Shown piece by piece: positions 6,432 through 15,016 of a DNA stretch of 16,602 bases. Both the position numbers and the translations under genes were made by a program. Within the stretch, counting starts at the first letter, position 1. The number at the start of each line of letters is the position of its first letter. This stretch comes from Candidatus Hydrogenedens terephthalaticus JGI OTU-1 (GTDB taxonomy: Bacteria > Hydrogenedentota > Hydrogenedentia > Hydrogenedentales > Hydrogenedentaceae). The notes under the pieces were generated by a model that saw nothing but the letters and a program-made list of their open reading frames with translations, was not told the DNA's origin and searched no databases. Where the stretch lies: positions 26,053-42,654 of the forward strand of contig AWNW01000017.1 of NCBI GenBank assembly GCA_000493945.1, in the 5' to 3' direction.

Positions 6432-7784
6432 ACACAGCGTTTTACACTACTCGATTCAGATGACTTTGGAAAAGAACCCGATAATAAAAACATCGCGAAG
6501 GGGAGTAGCCCGGGTTCTGTTGTTGGTTTTTCTGGAGTGATGTCAGGGAAGGAGGAATTTCCCGGAAAGAAAATCGTTATTAAAGTTTGTGGTGTAGGAG
6601 GTGGAGGAGGAAATGCAATCGAACGAATGATAGAACAAAAAATGGAAGAAGTAGATTTTATTGTCATTAATACGGATGCTCAAGCATTATCCAAATCTAC
6701 GGCTCCTATCAAAAGACAGATAGGTTTAGGTCTTACAGGAGGATTGGGAGCGGGTTCTATTCCAGAGCGGGGTGCTTGTGCAGCCGAAGAAGACCGAGAA
6801 TCTATCCGAGAAGTCCTGCAAGGGGCTCAAATGGTTTTCTTGACTTCGGGAATGGGTGGAGGAACAGGAACAGGTGCAGCGCCCATCGTGGCTGAAATTG
6901 CAAAGGAATTAGGTGCCCTTACAGTGGCGGTTGTTACTTTACCATTCGAGTTTGAAGGTCCTATCAGAAAACGCAATGCGTATGAAGGAATACAAAAGTT
7001 AAAGGAACATGTTGATGCTTTAATTACTATCCCGAATGACCGTGTAGTAACTTTAAAAGATTTGACAGTGAAAGAGGCATTTTTAAAAGTAGATGAGGTT
7101 TTACATAACGGGATACGAGCAATAACCGACCTCATCAAGATTCCACAACTTATAAATATTGATTTTGCAGATGTTCGCACAATCCTGCAAAATAGCGGTA
7201 AAGCACATCTGGGTATTGGCTTCGCCCGTGGAGAGAAGAGAGCGGAGGAAGCGGTAGTTCGTGCTATTGAATGTAATTTATTAGATACAAAAAGTGTTGT
7301 TGGAGCAAAAGGTGCTATATTAAATATCCATGGTGGTTCCGATATGAAAATAGGAGAAGTTGTTCGTGCTGGTGATAAGTTAAGAGAAATGTTAGGTCCC
7401 GAAGCCAATGTAATTTTTGGTGCCATGGTAAGTGAAGGAGAAAGAGAAGATATTTGTGTTACAGTTATTGCCGCGGGTTTTCCCGAAGAACAGAAATCAA
7501 CGGAATTTATTCCGTCAGCAATTACTAATATTACAAAAGAACAACAGGTTTCTTCTATAATTTCTCCTACTAAAAAAGAAGATATACTACAAGTAAAAGA
7601 GAGAAAAGAGGAAGAAAAAATAATTCCTAAGGAAGAAATAAAACCAGAAAATGGTGGAGAACTGTTTTCTAAAGAAGAGTTAAAAAAGGCAAAGGAAACG
7701 ACACCTAAAAAAGATGAAAAACCAACTTTGGATCCGAAACCTCCATGGCTTCGTCAATTTTTTGAAAAAAACACAGATAAATAG
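6429..7784 (+). CDS. ftsZ: Cell division GTPase FtsZ
   Basis: FtsZ is the tubulin-like GTPase that polymerises into the cytokinetic ring. The protein is 451 residues. The first 46 or so are a poorly conserved extension, longer than in E. coli. The core starts at KKIVIKVCGVGGGGGNAI (47-64) and carries NTDAQAL (81-87), the tubulin signature GGGTGTGAAP (143-152), ITIPND (199-204) and the catalytic T7 loop NIDFADVRT (243-251). A Lys/Glu-rich linker (about 353-430) leads to a tail, DPKPPWLRQFFEKNTDK (435-451), that looks like a divergent C-terminal peptide. The T3 nucleotide loop reads GLGAGSIPE (105-113), where E. coli has GLGAGANPE; Ser-Ile in place of Ala-Asn is unusual. No ftsA neighbours it, so the membrane tether must be encoded elsewhere. 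pilT follows after 12 bp. Confidence 0.98.
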   Translation: MTQRFTLLDSDDFGKEPDNKNIAKGSSPGSVVGFSGVMSGKEEFPGKKIVIKVCGVGGGGGNAIERMIEQKMEEVDFIVINTDAQALSKSTAPIKRQIGLGLTGGLGAGSIPERGACAAEEDRESIREVLQGAQMVFLTSGMGGGTGTGAAPIVAEIAKELGALTVAVVTLPFEFEGPIRKRNAYEGIQKLKEHVDALITIPNDRVVTLKDLTVKEAFLKVDEVLHNGIRAITDLIKIPQLINIDFADVRTILQNSGKAHLGIGFARGEKRAEEAVVRAIECNLLDTKSVVGAKGAILNIHGGSDMKIGEVVRAGDKLREMLGPEANVIFGAMVSEGEREDICVTVIAAGFPEEQKSTEFIPSAITNITKEQQVSSIISPTKKEDILQVKERKEEEKIIPKEEIKPENGGELFSKEELKKAKETTPKKDEKPTLDPKPPWLRQFFEKNTDK

Positions 7785-7796
7785 CAAAGGATTTTT

Positions 7797-8909
7797 ATGA
7801 GCACATCACCTATTCGAAATGAGTTTATAAAACTCTTACAACGCGCTATACAAAAAGATGCTTCGGATATACATCTAAAAACGGGAAGTCCCCCTTATTT
7901 CAGGGTAAACGGAGAGTTATCGCCTATTGGGGAAGAACCTATATATCCAGAAACTATGTCCCAAATTTTGAATATTATGCTCAACGATGAACAGATGCGT
8001 ATTTTTTCTCAACGCGGAGATTTGGATTTTGCTTTTTACGAAAAAGGGGTAGGCCGATTCCGTGTAAGTATTTTTCGCCAGCGGGGAACTGTTTCCTGTG
8101 TAATGCGAAAAATCAAAACGCGCGTACAGACTTTTGAAGAATTGCACCTTCCACCGCAGATCGTTCGATTTGCTGAATTACAGAGAGGTTTAATTCTAAT
8201 TGCAGGGACTACAGGTAGCGGGAAGTCAACTACTCTTGCAGCGATTGTAGAGTATATTAATCAGACGCGTCCATGTCATATTATTACCATTGAAGACCCG
8301 ATAGAATTTATTCATGTAGATAAAAAAGCAGTCATCAATCAACGGGAGATTTCTATTGATACCCATGATTTTAATTCCGCTTTGCGAACTGTTATGAGGC
8401 AAGACCCGGATGTAATTGTGATTGGAGAAATGCGGGATCACGAGACTTTCATGGCAGCAGTAAGTGCTGCCGAAACAGGTCACCTTGTCTTTAGTACTTT
8501 GCATACGACAAATGTGATGCAAACTATGGACCGAATTATTGACTTTTTCCCCACCAATCAACATGACCAGGTGCGTTCTCAGTTATCATTAAATCTCAAA
8601 GCAATTATGTGCATGCGATTAATTCCTCGTGCTGATGGACACGGACGGGTTCCTGCATGTGAGATTTTATTTAATACACCTATTGTCCGAAAATTAATAA
8701 AAGAGAATCGTATGACTCAAATGGATACGGTTCTTCAGCAAGGGAAAGAAGAAGGAATGCAAACCTTTAATGATAGCCTTTTCCAGTTAGTTAGGGAATC
8801 TCTTATTACAGTAGATATGGCAATTGATATGTCGGATAACCCTGAAGAACTTCAAATGATGTTACAGGGAATACGATTAAGTTCACGACGAGGAAGTATA
8901 CTTAAATAG
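7797..8909 (+). CDS. pilT: Type IV pilus retraction ATPase, PilT/PilU family
   Basis: This hexameric cytoplasmic ATPase depolymerises type IV pili and so powers twitching and DNA uptake in relatives. The 370 residues contain ASDIHLKTGSPPYFRVNGEL (22-41), typical of PilT N-domains; Walker A GTTGSGKST (137-145); the Asp box around TIEDPIEF (164-171); Walker B DPDVIVIGEMRD (203-214, Glu211); and the His box HLVFSTLHT (229-237). The region after the core (ILFNTPIVRKLIKENRMTQM, then GMQTFNDSLFQL) corresponds to the AIRNLIRE-type retraction motif but is degenerate. Part of it recalls PilU, so PilT versus PilU is not settled. AAAGGA (7784-7789) supports the ATG. Only 12 bp separate it from ftsZ, so the two are probably co-transcribed. 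No other pilus gene is in the window. Its stop lies inside the 3' end of the opposing histidine kinase gene. Confidence 0.93.
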   Translation: MSTSPIRNEFIKLLQRAIQKDASDIHLKTGSPPYFRVNGELSPIGEEPIYPETMSQILNIMLNDEQMRIFSQRGDLDFAFYEKGVGRFRVSIFRQRGTVSCVMRKIKTRVQTFEELHLPPQIVRFAELQRGLILIAGTTGSGKSTTLAAIVEYINQTRPCHIITIEDPIEFIHVDKKAVINQREISIDTHDFNSALRTVMRQDPDVIVIGEMRDHETFMAAVSAAETGHLVFSTLHTTNVMQTMDRIIDFFPTNQHDQVRSQLSLNLKAIMCMRLIPRADGHGRVPACEILFNTPIVRKLIKENRMTQMDTVLQQGKEEGMQTFNDSLFQLVRESLITVDMAIDMSDNPEELQMMLQGIRLSSRRGSILK

Positions 8910-11900
8910 CAGGGTCTATATCGGGATATTGCTCTTCTAAAAATTCAATAAATTCTTCCAACGCCACAATTAGTTCTTCAAATTGGCTCTCAATAAAAGC
9001 AATATCTATATTTGGTGTGTTCGCAGTTGCCTCCTCTATCTTCTTTGCAATTGGGACAACTCTGACTGCTCCTAAATTACTTGCAGAACCTTTAATAGTA
9101 TGTATCGTTTTATGGAAACCTTCAAAGTCTTTATTTTCAAGTTGTATACGGGCTTGATGTAAATATGTGGGAATATTCTCTAAAAATACTCTTATCAAAG
9201 ACAGAAGTAAGGTGCGGTCATTATCAACGCGATTCAACACCGCTGTTTCATCAAATATAGAAGGATTTTGGATAGAAGAATTTGAATCAGCAGAAGAAGA
9301 AATATCCACATCACTTTGAGCAAGTATTTTTGTAACTGTTTTTATAAGTTTTTCAGGATGTATCGGTTTTGTTAGGTAATCGTCCATCCCAATCTCTAAG
9401 CAATAATTCTTCTTTTCTTCAAAGGCATAAGCCGTCAGAGCAATAATAGGAATATGTCCACCATTTTTTTGCTCCATCTCCCGTATTTTTTTTGTTGTCT
9501 GGATACCATCCATATCGGGCATTTCTACATCCATAAGGATTAAATGATACCGCCCTTTTTGAATTTTTTCTAAAACTTCACTACCGGATTGAACAATTTC
9601 TACTTGATACCCTCTTCGGATCAAAAATTCCTTTATCACGGTTTGGTTTATGAGGTTATCTTCTGCCACTAAAATTCGAATATCAGCAGGATGGATATTA
9701 GTCGGCATTTCTTCTTTTATATCTTGAAATTCGTTTGCAATTACAGTAAGGATATAGGCAAATTCATTTTTATCTGTTGGGTAAGGGATTTGAAATTTTA
9801 TATCTATTTCCTTTGACGGCGATACATTTTCGGGATAGAGCAAAATTACAGGAAGATTATATTGTGAAATCATGGATAAAATATCGGGGTTATCATAATA
9901 AGTCTTTATATCAAGCAGAACAGTAATTTCCTTTTTATCTTCTTCCCTCTTAAAATCACTTACAAATTCTTCTGAAGACCTAAATACGACAAGTCGAATA
10001 CCCCATGATAGAATATATTCTTCTATAGTTTTAATCAAACCTTTATTATTTGTAATTAAATACAATACCTTTTGGATCGGAACAAATTCCCCATTATCAT
10101 TTAATAATGAAAATTTAATTTCAAACCAGAATACCGTTTTCCCATCCGTTCTTTTCTCTACACCAATTTTCCCTTTCATGAGTTCTACTAACTGTTTACT
10201 TATAGTTAAGCCTAATCCTGTCCCTTCATACTTCTTTTCATCAGGGCGATTCGCCTGACGAAATGCCTCAAAAATTCGGTCTAATTCGGTATCCGAAATC
10301 CCGATACCTGTATCTGTTACCTCAAAACGAAGTATGGCATTGTCCCTATTTTGTTTCACTACCTGCACCTCAATACAAATTTCCCCTTTTTCCGTAAACT
10401 TAATAGCGTTTCCGACAAGATTAATCAGTACTTGTTTTATTTTATCGGGATCTCCAATGACCTGTAATGGGATATCTCGCGAAAGAAGGCAACCCAATTC
10501 CAGATTTTTATCATGAGCCCGTTGCCAGAACATCTGGATAACATCTTCAACAACCTGTCGGGGATAGAATATCTTGTTTTGGACAGTAACATTTCCTGCT
10601 TCTATCTTTGATAAATCCAATAAATCGTTTAGTAATGATAGCAAAGCCTCTGCATTGGATAAAGCCATATTAATAAATTGGAGATTTGTCTCTTCTTTAA
10701 TAGTTTCCTTGAGTAAATGCAGCGTACCGATAATTCCATTCAAAGGTGTTCGAATTTCATGGCTCATATTTGCAAGGAAGAAGGATTTGTATTTACTGGC
10801 TATTTCTGCTTTCATAGCCAATCGGTTGGATTGCTCAATTGCCTCTAAAAGTTCTTTATTTTTTTGTTCCAATATCTCTTTTGCTTTGGTTATCTCCTGT
10901 TCCATACGACGATGTTCCGTCAGGTCATTTCCAACACATAATATTTCTGTTATATTGCCTTCTTCGTCATATAATGCTTTGTTCGACCATGAAATCCATA
11001 CCCGTTCCCCGTTCTTTTTTATGTTTTCATTTTCATTATTGATATATTTATCGGGATTTTTACCAATATCTAAAATCATTTCCAATAAATTTCTTTGATT
11101 GGAATCTGTAAAGGGAACAATAGTCCCCACAACATTTTTCCCAATCAATTCCCCAGGTTCATACATAAAAAATTGTTCTGCAAAACGGTTGATAAAAATA
11201 ATCGTTCCATCGGGAGCCATGCGAAGGATAATGCTATTTACATTTTGCACCAATTCTTCATAACGAAGTTCTTCCTTATGCAAGAAATCCTCAGCCTCTT
11301 TTCGCTTTAAAATTTCCTTCTCAAGATCCATTTGTTGAATTAATACCTGGTTTTGGAGGCTATTCTGAACAGAACTTAACTCCGTTAATTTTCTATCAAT
11401 TTCGTCAAGAAGTATGTCAATATGTAAACCTAACTGCCCAATTTCACTCTCCGGGCGTAAATTATTCCTGATAGAGAAATTTCGTGTTGTTAATACTGTG
11501 CCAAGGTTTTTTATTATTTGTTCTATAGGTCCTATCAGGAGGGATAAAACCATCCGCAAGAGTATAAAAATACCTGTTAATGACAACAAAGAAAGTATTG
11601 TAGTTAGAAGAATTTTATTCCATAAAACAGAATATAGAGAATATGTTGAAATATATAAGTAAAGAGTTCCAAAATTTTGAGAATTAGTTCTTAACGGTTT
11701 TGAATACCAGATTTTATCATTCCCATAATAAAAGCCTTCTCGAGGCAAACTACTAACTTTTATTGGGTCTAATACAAATTCAGAAAGTTCTTTCGTTATA
11801 ATTTCATCTTTTGATGAGATAAACAACCCACCCGTTAAATCATTTCTTTTGCAAGTTCTAAAAATTTCTTTTAGGGATGTAAAATCCCTGTCTATCAGAT

Positions 11901-12060
11901 GTGATAATGTTAAATCAGATAAAGTTTCTGCTCTTTTTACTAATAAATTCTCTGCCTCATCCTGAAATATCCGATAATCATAAATAGTGACAATCAAAAT
12001 GTAGAGGATATGAAAAAGAATGACCGGAATTAAAAGGAATAAATATAATTTGTTTTTCAT
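8902..12060 (-). CDS. BarA-like hybrid sensor histidine kinase (PAS, HisKA, HATPase, two receiver domains, Hpt)
   Basis: This is an inner-membrane phosphorelay sensor of 1052 residues. The order is: membrane helix 1 (about 5-27); an unassigned extracytoplasmic sensor (28-147); helix 2 (about 149-175); HAMP (about 175-228); coiled coil (to about 262); PAS (about 265-385); HisKA with phospho-acceptor His434 in NMSHEIRTPLNG; and HATPase with Asn551 (GNAIKF), Asp583 (DTGIGIS) and GTGLGLTI. A degenerate receiver (about 665-775) follows; it starts YLITNNKG, lacking the usual acidic pair, but keeps an Asp in VLLDIK. A complete receiver with Asp844 (LILMDVEMPDMDG) and KPI follows, then a C-terminal Hpt with His987 (HTIKGSASNLG). 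The His-Asp-His chain implies transfer to a separate response regulator; none is in the window. The ligand is unknown. The start has no clear ribosome site, and no strong promoter is seen. It overlaps the pilT 3' end by 8 bp, tail to tail. Confidence 0.93.
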   Translation of the reverse strand: MKNKLYLFLLIPVILFHILYILIVTIYDYRIFQDEAENLLVKRAETLSDLTLSHLIDRDFTSLKEIFRTCKRNDLTGGLFISSKDEIITKELSEFVLDPIKVSSLPREGFYYGNDKIWYSKPLRTNSQNFGTLYLYISTYSLYSVLWNKILLTTILSLLSLTGIFILLRMVLSLLIGPIEQIIKNLGTVLTTRNFSIRNNLRPESEIGQLGLHIDILLDEIDRKLTELSSVQNSLQNQVLIQQMDLEKEILKRKEAEDFLHKEELRYEELVQNVNSIILRMAPDGTIIFINRFAEQFFMYEPGELIGKNVVGTIVPFTDSNQRNLLEMILDIGKNPDKYINNENENIKKNGERVWISWSNKALYDEEGNITEILCVGNDLTEHRRMEQEITKAKEILEQKNKELLEAIEQSNRLAMKAEIASKYKSFFLANMSHEIRTPLNGIIGTLHLLKETIKEETNLQFINMALSNAEALLSLLNDLLDLSKIEAGNVTVQNKIFYPRQVVEDVIQMFWQRAHDKNLELGCLLSRDIPLQVIGDPDKIKQVLINLVGNAIKFTEKGEICIEVQVVKQNRDNAILRFEVTDTGIGISDTELDRIFEAFRQANRPDEKKYEGTGLGLTISKQLVELMKGKIGVEKRTDGKTVFWFEIKFSLLNDNGEFVPIQKVLYLITNNKGLIKTIEEYILSWGIRLVVFRSSEEFVSDFKREEDKKEITVLLDIKTYYDNPDILSMISQYNLPVILLYPENVSPSKEIDIKFQIPYPTDKNEFAYILTVIANEFQDIKEEMPTNIHPADIRILVAEDNLINQTVIKEFLIRRGYQVEIVQSGSEVLEKIQKGRYHLILMDVEMPDMDGIQTTKKIREMEQKNGGHIPIIALTAYAFEEKKNYCLEIGMDDYLTKPIHPEKLIKTVTKILAQSDVDISSSADSNSSIQNPSIFDETAVLNRVDNDRTLLLSLIRVFLENIPTYLHQARIQLENKDFEGFHKTIHTIKGSASNLGAVRVVPIAKKIEEATANTPNIDIAFIESQFEELIVALEEFIEFLEEQYPDIDPAI

Positions 12061-12190
12061 GGGCTATTTACAAATTCTAATTTATAACATAATTATAACA
12101 AACACTTTTTTATGAATACCTTACCCTTACTCTTATTATATTACTACAAATGGAAGAAAAAAAGAAGCAATTTTTGACAAATTATATAAT
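12061..12190. other. AT-rich leader of the histidine kinase gene
   Basis: The 130 bp between the aldolase stop and the kinase start contain several TATAAT-like hexamers on the minus strand (complement of 12092-12097 and 12135-12140). None has a good -35 box at 16-18 bp. A T-rich run follows the aldolase stop on the minus strand, but no stable GC hairpin precedes it. Whether the kinase has its own promoter or is read through from the arg operon is open. Confidence 0.4.
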
Positions 12191-12829
12191 TTACGAAATG
12201 GCAGATTTGTATAATTGTGCTGTTTCAGTTATAAGTTTATAATTTTCACTTGCGAGTAGATTCTTATTTGCCAGATTTCCACCAACCCCTAACGCTACTG
12301 CTCCCGCCTCTAAAAATTTTCGGGCGTTTTCATGATGAATTCCCCCTGTAGGGACAATTGGCAAATGGGGAAGAGGACCTAAAACTGCCTTGATGTATTC
12401 AGGACCACCTACACTTGCAGGGAAAAGTTTAACAAAATCAGCACCGCTTTGCCATGCCCGGAATAGTTCCGTAGGTGTAAATCCTCCACACATACTTACA
12501 ACTCCGTAATTTTTTGCTGTGCTAATTACTTCGGGTAATAATGTCGGAGTAACAATAAAATCAGTTCCTGCAAGAATGGCTAAACGGCAGGTTGTTGTAT
12601 CAAGGACAGTTCCAGTGCCTATAAGTATTTCCTTTCCTTTCCACTCCTTTTTTAAACTTTCAATAATTGTTAATGCTCCCGGCGTAGTCATTGTAATCTC
12701 GATACAGCGAATTCCTCCTTCAAATAAAGCATGAACTGCCTTAAAAAAAAGTTCTTGTTTTAAGTCTGCGCGAATAACCGCTATAATCTTTTCCGATTTG
12801 ATAAACTCTTTTACCTCATCGTTCAGCAT
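12191..12829 (-). CDS. eda: KDPG/KHG aldolase (Eda family class I aldolase)
   Basis: Family members cleave 2-keto-3-deoxy-6-phosphogluconate to pyruvate and glyceraldehyde-3-phosphate, the last step of the Entner-Doudoroff pathway. Relatives act on 4-hydroxy-2-oxoglutarate or the galactonate analogue. The 212 residues are full length. Arg20 (AVIR), Glu44 (IEITMTTP, the expected general base), TPTLLPE (94-100), GGFTPTE (115-121), the Schiff-base lysine Lys134 in DFVKLFPAS, and PTGGIHHEN (160-168) all fit the family. Exact substrate cannot be told from the sequence. An AAGGGGA-type site lies just before the ATG, and the gene begins 22 bp after argG, so it probably ends the arginine operon. Because KHG cleavage belongs to proline/hydroxyproline breakdown, an amino-acid role is possible, but no edd or sugar genes are nearby to decide. 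Confidence 0.88.
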   Translation of the reverse strand: MLNDEVKEFIKSEKIIAVIRADLKQELFFKAVHALFEGGIRCIEITMTTPGALTIIESLKKEWKGKEILIGTGTVLDTTTCRLAILAGTDFIVTPTLLPEVISTAKNYGVVSMCGGFTPTELFRAWQSGADFVKLFPASVGGPEYIKAVLGPLPHLPIVPTGGIHHENARKFLEAGAVALGVGGNLANKNLLASENYKLITETAQLYKSAIS

Positions 12830-12851
12830 AACAAATCCCCTTTACTGAAAA

Positions 12852-14075
12852 TTATTTTTCTTCAAAGAAACCGGCTTTATTCCGAACCCGTAATCGTAGT
12901 GCATTAAGGCGAATAAATCCTGTTGCATCGGCTTGATTATATGCACCGGCATCTTCTTCAAATGTACTAATTTGAGGGTCATACAAAGTTTTCTCTGCTT
13001 TTCTTCCTACAACGATACATGAGCCTTTGTATAATTTAAGCCGTGCGGTACCTGTAACATTTTTTTGGCTTTCGTCTACGAATTTATTTAATGCTTCCAT
13101 TTCAGGAGAGAACCAGAAACCATTATAAATTAGTTGGGCTATCTTGGGAGATAATTGGTCACGCAGGAGCATGACTTCGCGGTCCATAGTTATAGACTCG
13201 ACAGCACGATGTGCTGAATATAAAAGTGTCCCACCCGGTGTTTCATAAACGCCTCTTGATTTCATTCCTACAAACCGATTTTCAACCATATCTACACGCC
13301 CTATTCCATGTTTTCCGCCAAGTTCATTTAAATAAGCCAATAAATCTTCAGGCTCCATTTCCTTCCCATTTACCGCTTTGGGATAACCTTGAACAAAATC
13401 AATTTCGACATATTCCGGACTATCAGGTGCCTTTGTTGGGTCTGTGGTTAATACAAACATATCTTCAGGCGGTTCCATCCATGGGTCTTCCAAAATTCCA
13501 CCTTCAAAAGAAATATGGAGTAAATTACGGTCTGAAGAATAAGGTTTGCTTTTGGATACAGGAACAGGAATACCATGCTTTTCTGCGTAAGCAATCATTT
13601 TTTCTCTGCTGTTTAATGTCCATCGCGGGTCCCTCCACGGAGCAATTATCTGAATGGAAGGTTCAAATGCCATGCAGGTCAATTCGAAACGAACCTGGTC
13701 GTTCCCTTTTCCTGTGGCACCATGTGCAACAGCATCGGCTTTCTTTTCCCGATATACCTCGACCTGACCTTTGGCGATAATGGGACGGGCAATACTTGTG
13801 CCTAATAAATAACACCCCTCATAAATGGCGTTTGCTCGCATCGCTTTGAAAACAAAATCCCGAACAAATTCACGCTTTAAATCTTTAACTACTGCATCAA
13901 CTGCCCCGGTAGCCAATGCTTTCTTTCGTGCTAACTCTAATTCTTCACCCTGTCCAATATCCGCAATATATGCAATTACTTCTGCATTAAATGTCTCAAT
14001 GAGCCATCTTAAAATAACCGAAGTATCCAGACCTCCTGAATATGCAAGGACAATTCGTTTAGGTTGTTTTTCCAT
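12852..14075 (-). CDS. argG: Argininosuccinate synthase
   Basis: ArgG condenses citrulline and aspartate with ATP to argininosuccinate, the penultimate step of arginine synthesis, in the cytoplasm. The 407 residues are the normal length for the common short (type I) class. The N-type ATP pyrophosphatase loop AYSGGLDTS (11-19), YIADIGQGEE, LLGTSIARP, HGATGKGNDQVRFE, IIAPWRDP and GRVDMVENRFVGMKSRGVYETPGGT are all diagnostic. AAGGAG seven bases upstream supports the start. The gap to the preceding argF is 23 bp and to the following aldolase gene 22 bp, consistent with one transcript. argH, which often follows argG, is not here. Confidence 0.98.
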   Translation of the reverse strand: MEKQPKRIVLAYSGGLDTSVILRWLIETFNAEVIAYIADIGQGEELELARKKALATGAVDAVVKDLKREFVRDFVFKAMRANAIYEGCYLLGTSIARPIIAKGQVEVYREKKADAVAHGATGKGNDQVRFELTCMAFEPSIQIIAPWRDPRWTLNSREKMIAYAEKHGIPVPVSKSKPYSSDRNLLHISFEGGILEDPWMEPPEDMFVLTTDPTKAPDSPEYVEIDFVQGYPKAVNGKEMEPEDLLAYLNELGGKHGIGRVDMVENRFVGMKSRGVYETPGGTLLYSAHRAVESITMDREVMLLRDQLSPKIAQLIYNGFWFSPEMEALNKFVDESQKNVTGTARLKLYKGSCIVVGRKAEKTLYDPQISTFEEDAGAYNQADATGFIRLNALRLRVRNKAGFFEEK

Positions 14076-14098
14076 GTTATCAACTCCTTATTATTATA

Positions 14099-15016
14099 TT
14101 AATGGGGATTATATCCTAATAATGTAACCATGATTGCTTTTTGGACATGCAAACGATTTTCTGCTTGGTCGTAGACTAAAGATTGAGGGCTATCAATAAC
14201 CTCCGAAGTGACCTCCATTCCTCTATGGGCGGGAAGACAATGCATAAACTTTGCCCCCGGTTTTGCAAGGGACATGAGTTTCTCATTAACTTGATAGGGT
14301 GCAAAAATTTTAGAGCGTTTTTCTTGTTCTCTTTCCTGCCCCATACTTGCCCAAACATCTGTGTAAATAACATCGGCATTTTTGACACCGTCATGAACAT
14401 CATGTGTAATAATTAATCTATTACCTACTTTTTCTTTTATTTTACTTAAAAGATGAGTATCGCCCGAGTAACCTTCCGGACATACCAGCCGTAATTGTAT
14501 CGGAAAATGAATTAAAGATTCTGCCCACGAATGAAATACATTATTCCCATCACCTACAAATACAACCAATAAATCTTTTATATTTTCCTTAAAATGCTCC
14601 TGTAAGGTCATTATGTCTGCCATAATTTGACAGGGATGTAATAAATCACTTAAAGCATTGATTACAGGGATATGGGCATTTTGAGCAAGACAGATCAAGT
14701 CGTTATGGCTAAAAGTCCTCGCTACAATTAAATCAACCCAACGCTCCAAGTTTTTGGCAACATCTGGAACGGACTCTCGTTCTCCCAATCGCATATCCAT
14801 TACAATAGTTTCACCACCTAAATGAAACATACCAATCTGAAAAGTAAGTTTCGTGCGTAAACTGGGTTTTTCAAAAATCATGGCTTGTGTTTTGCCCCGT
14901 AACCAGCGATGGGGAAGACCCTTCTTCTGCAAGGTCTTTAATTCATGGGCAAGGTTTAATATCTTGTGAATTTCTTCTGTAGAAAAATCAAGAAAGGAAA
15001 GAAAATCTTTTACCAT
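14099..15016 (-). CDS. argF: Ornithine carbamoyltransferase
   Basis: ArgF transfers the carbamoyl group from carbamoyl phosphate to ornithine, giving citrulline, as a cytoplasmic trimer. The 305 residues are typical. The carbamoyl phosphate loop FEKPSLRTKLTF (48-59) keeps Ser52, Arg54 and Thr55 but has Lys56 where E. coli has Arg (STRTR). HPCQ (127-130), the ornithine-site segment DVWASMGQE (220-228) and HCLPAHRG (259-266, with the key Cys260) are intact, and the SMG motif favours ornithine over aspartate as substrate. The start overlaps the last 7 bases of argD (ATGGTAA), with AGGAG just upstream, so translation is probably coupled to argD. Confidence 0.96.
   Translation of the reverse strand: MVKDFLSFLDFSTEEIHKILNLAHELKTLQKKGLPHRWLRGKTQAMIFEKPSLRTKLTFQIGMFHLGGETIVMDMRLGERESVPDVAKNLERWVDLIVARTFSHNDLICLAQNAHIPVINALSDLLHPCQIMADIMTLQEHFKENIKDLLVVFVGDGNNVFHSWAESLIHFPIQLRLVCPEGYSGDTHLLSKIKEKVGNRLIITHDVHDGVKNADVIYTDVWASMGQEREQEKRSKIFAPYQVNEKLMSLAKPGAKFMHCLPAHRGMEVTSEVIDSPQSLVYDQAENRLHVQKAIMVTLLGYNPH

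Noticed and set aside
6827..7426. 199-codon minus-strand frame inside ftsZ
   Set aside because: It is a shadow of the highly conserved FtsZ core, low in recognisable motifs.
13211..13780. 189-codon plus-strand frame inside argG
   Set aside because: It is antisense to a clear argininosuccinate synthase gene with intact motifs and shows no domain.
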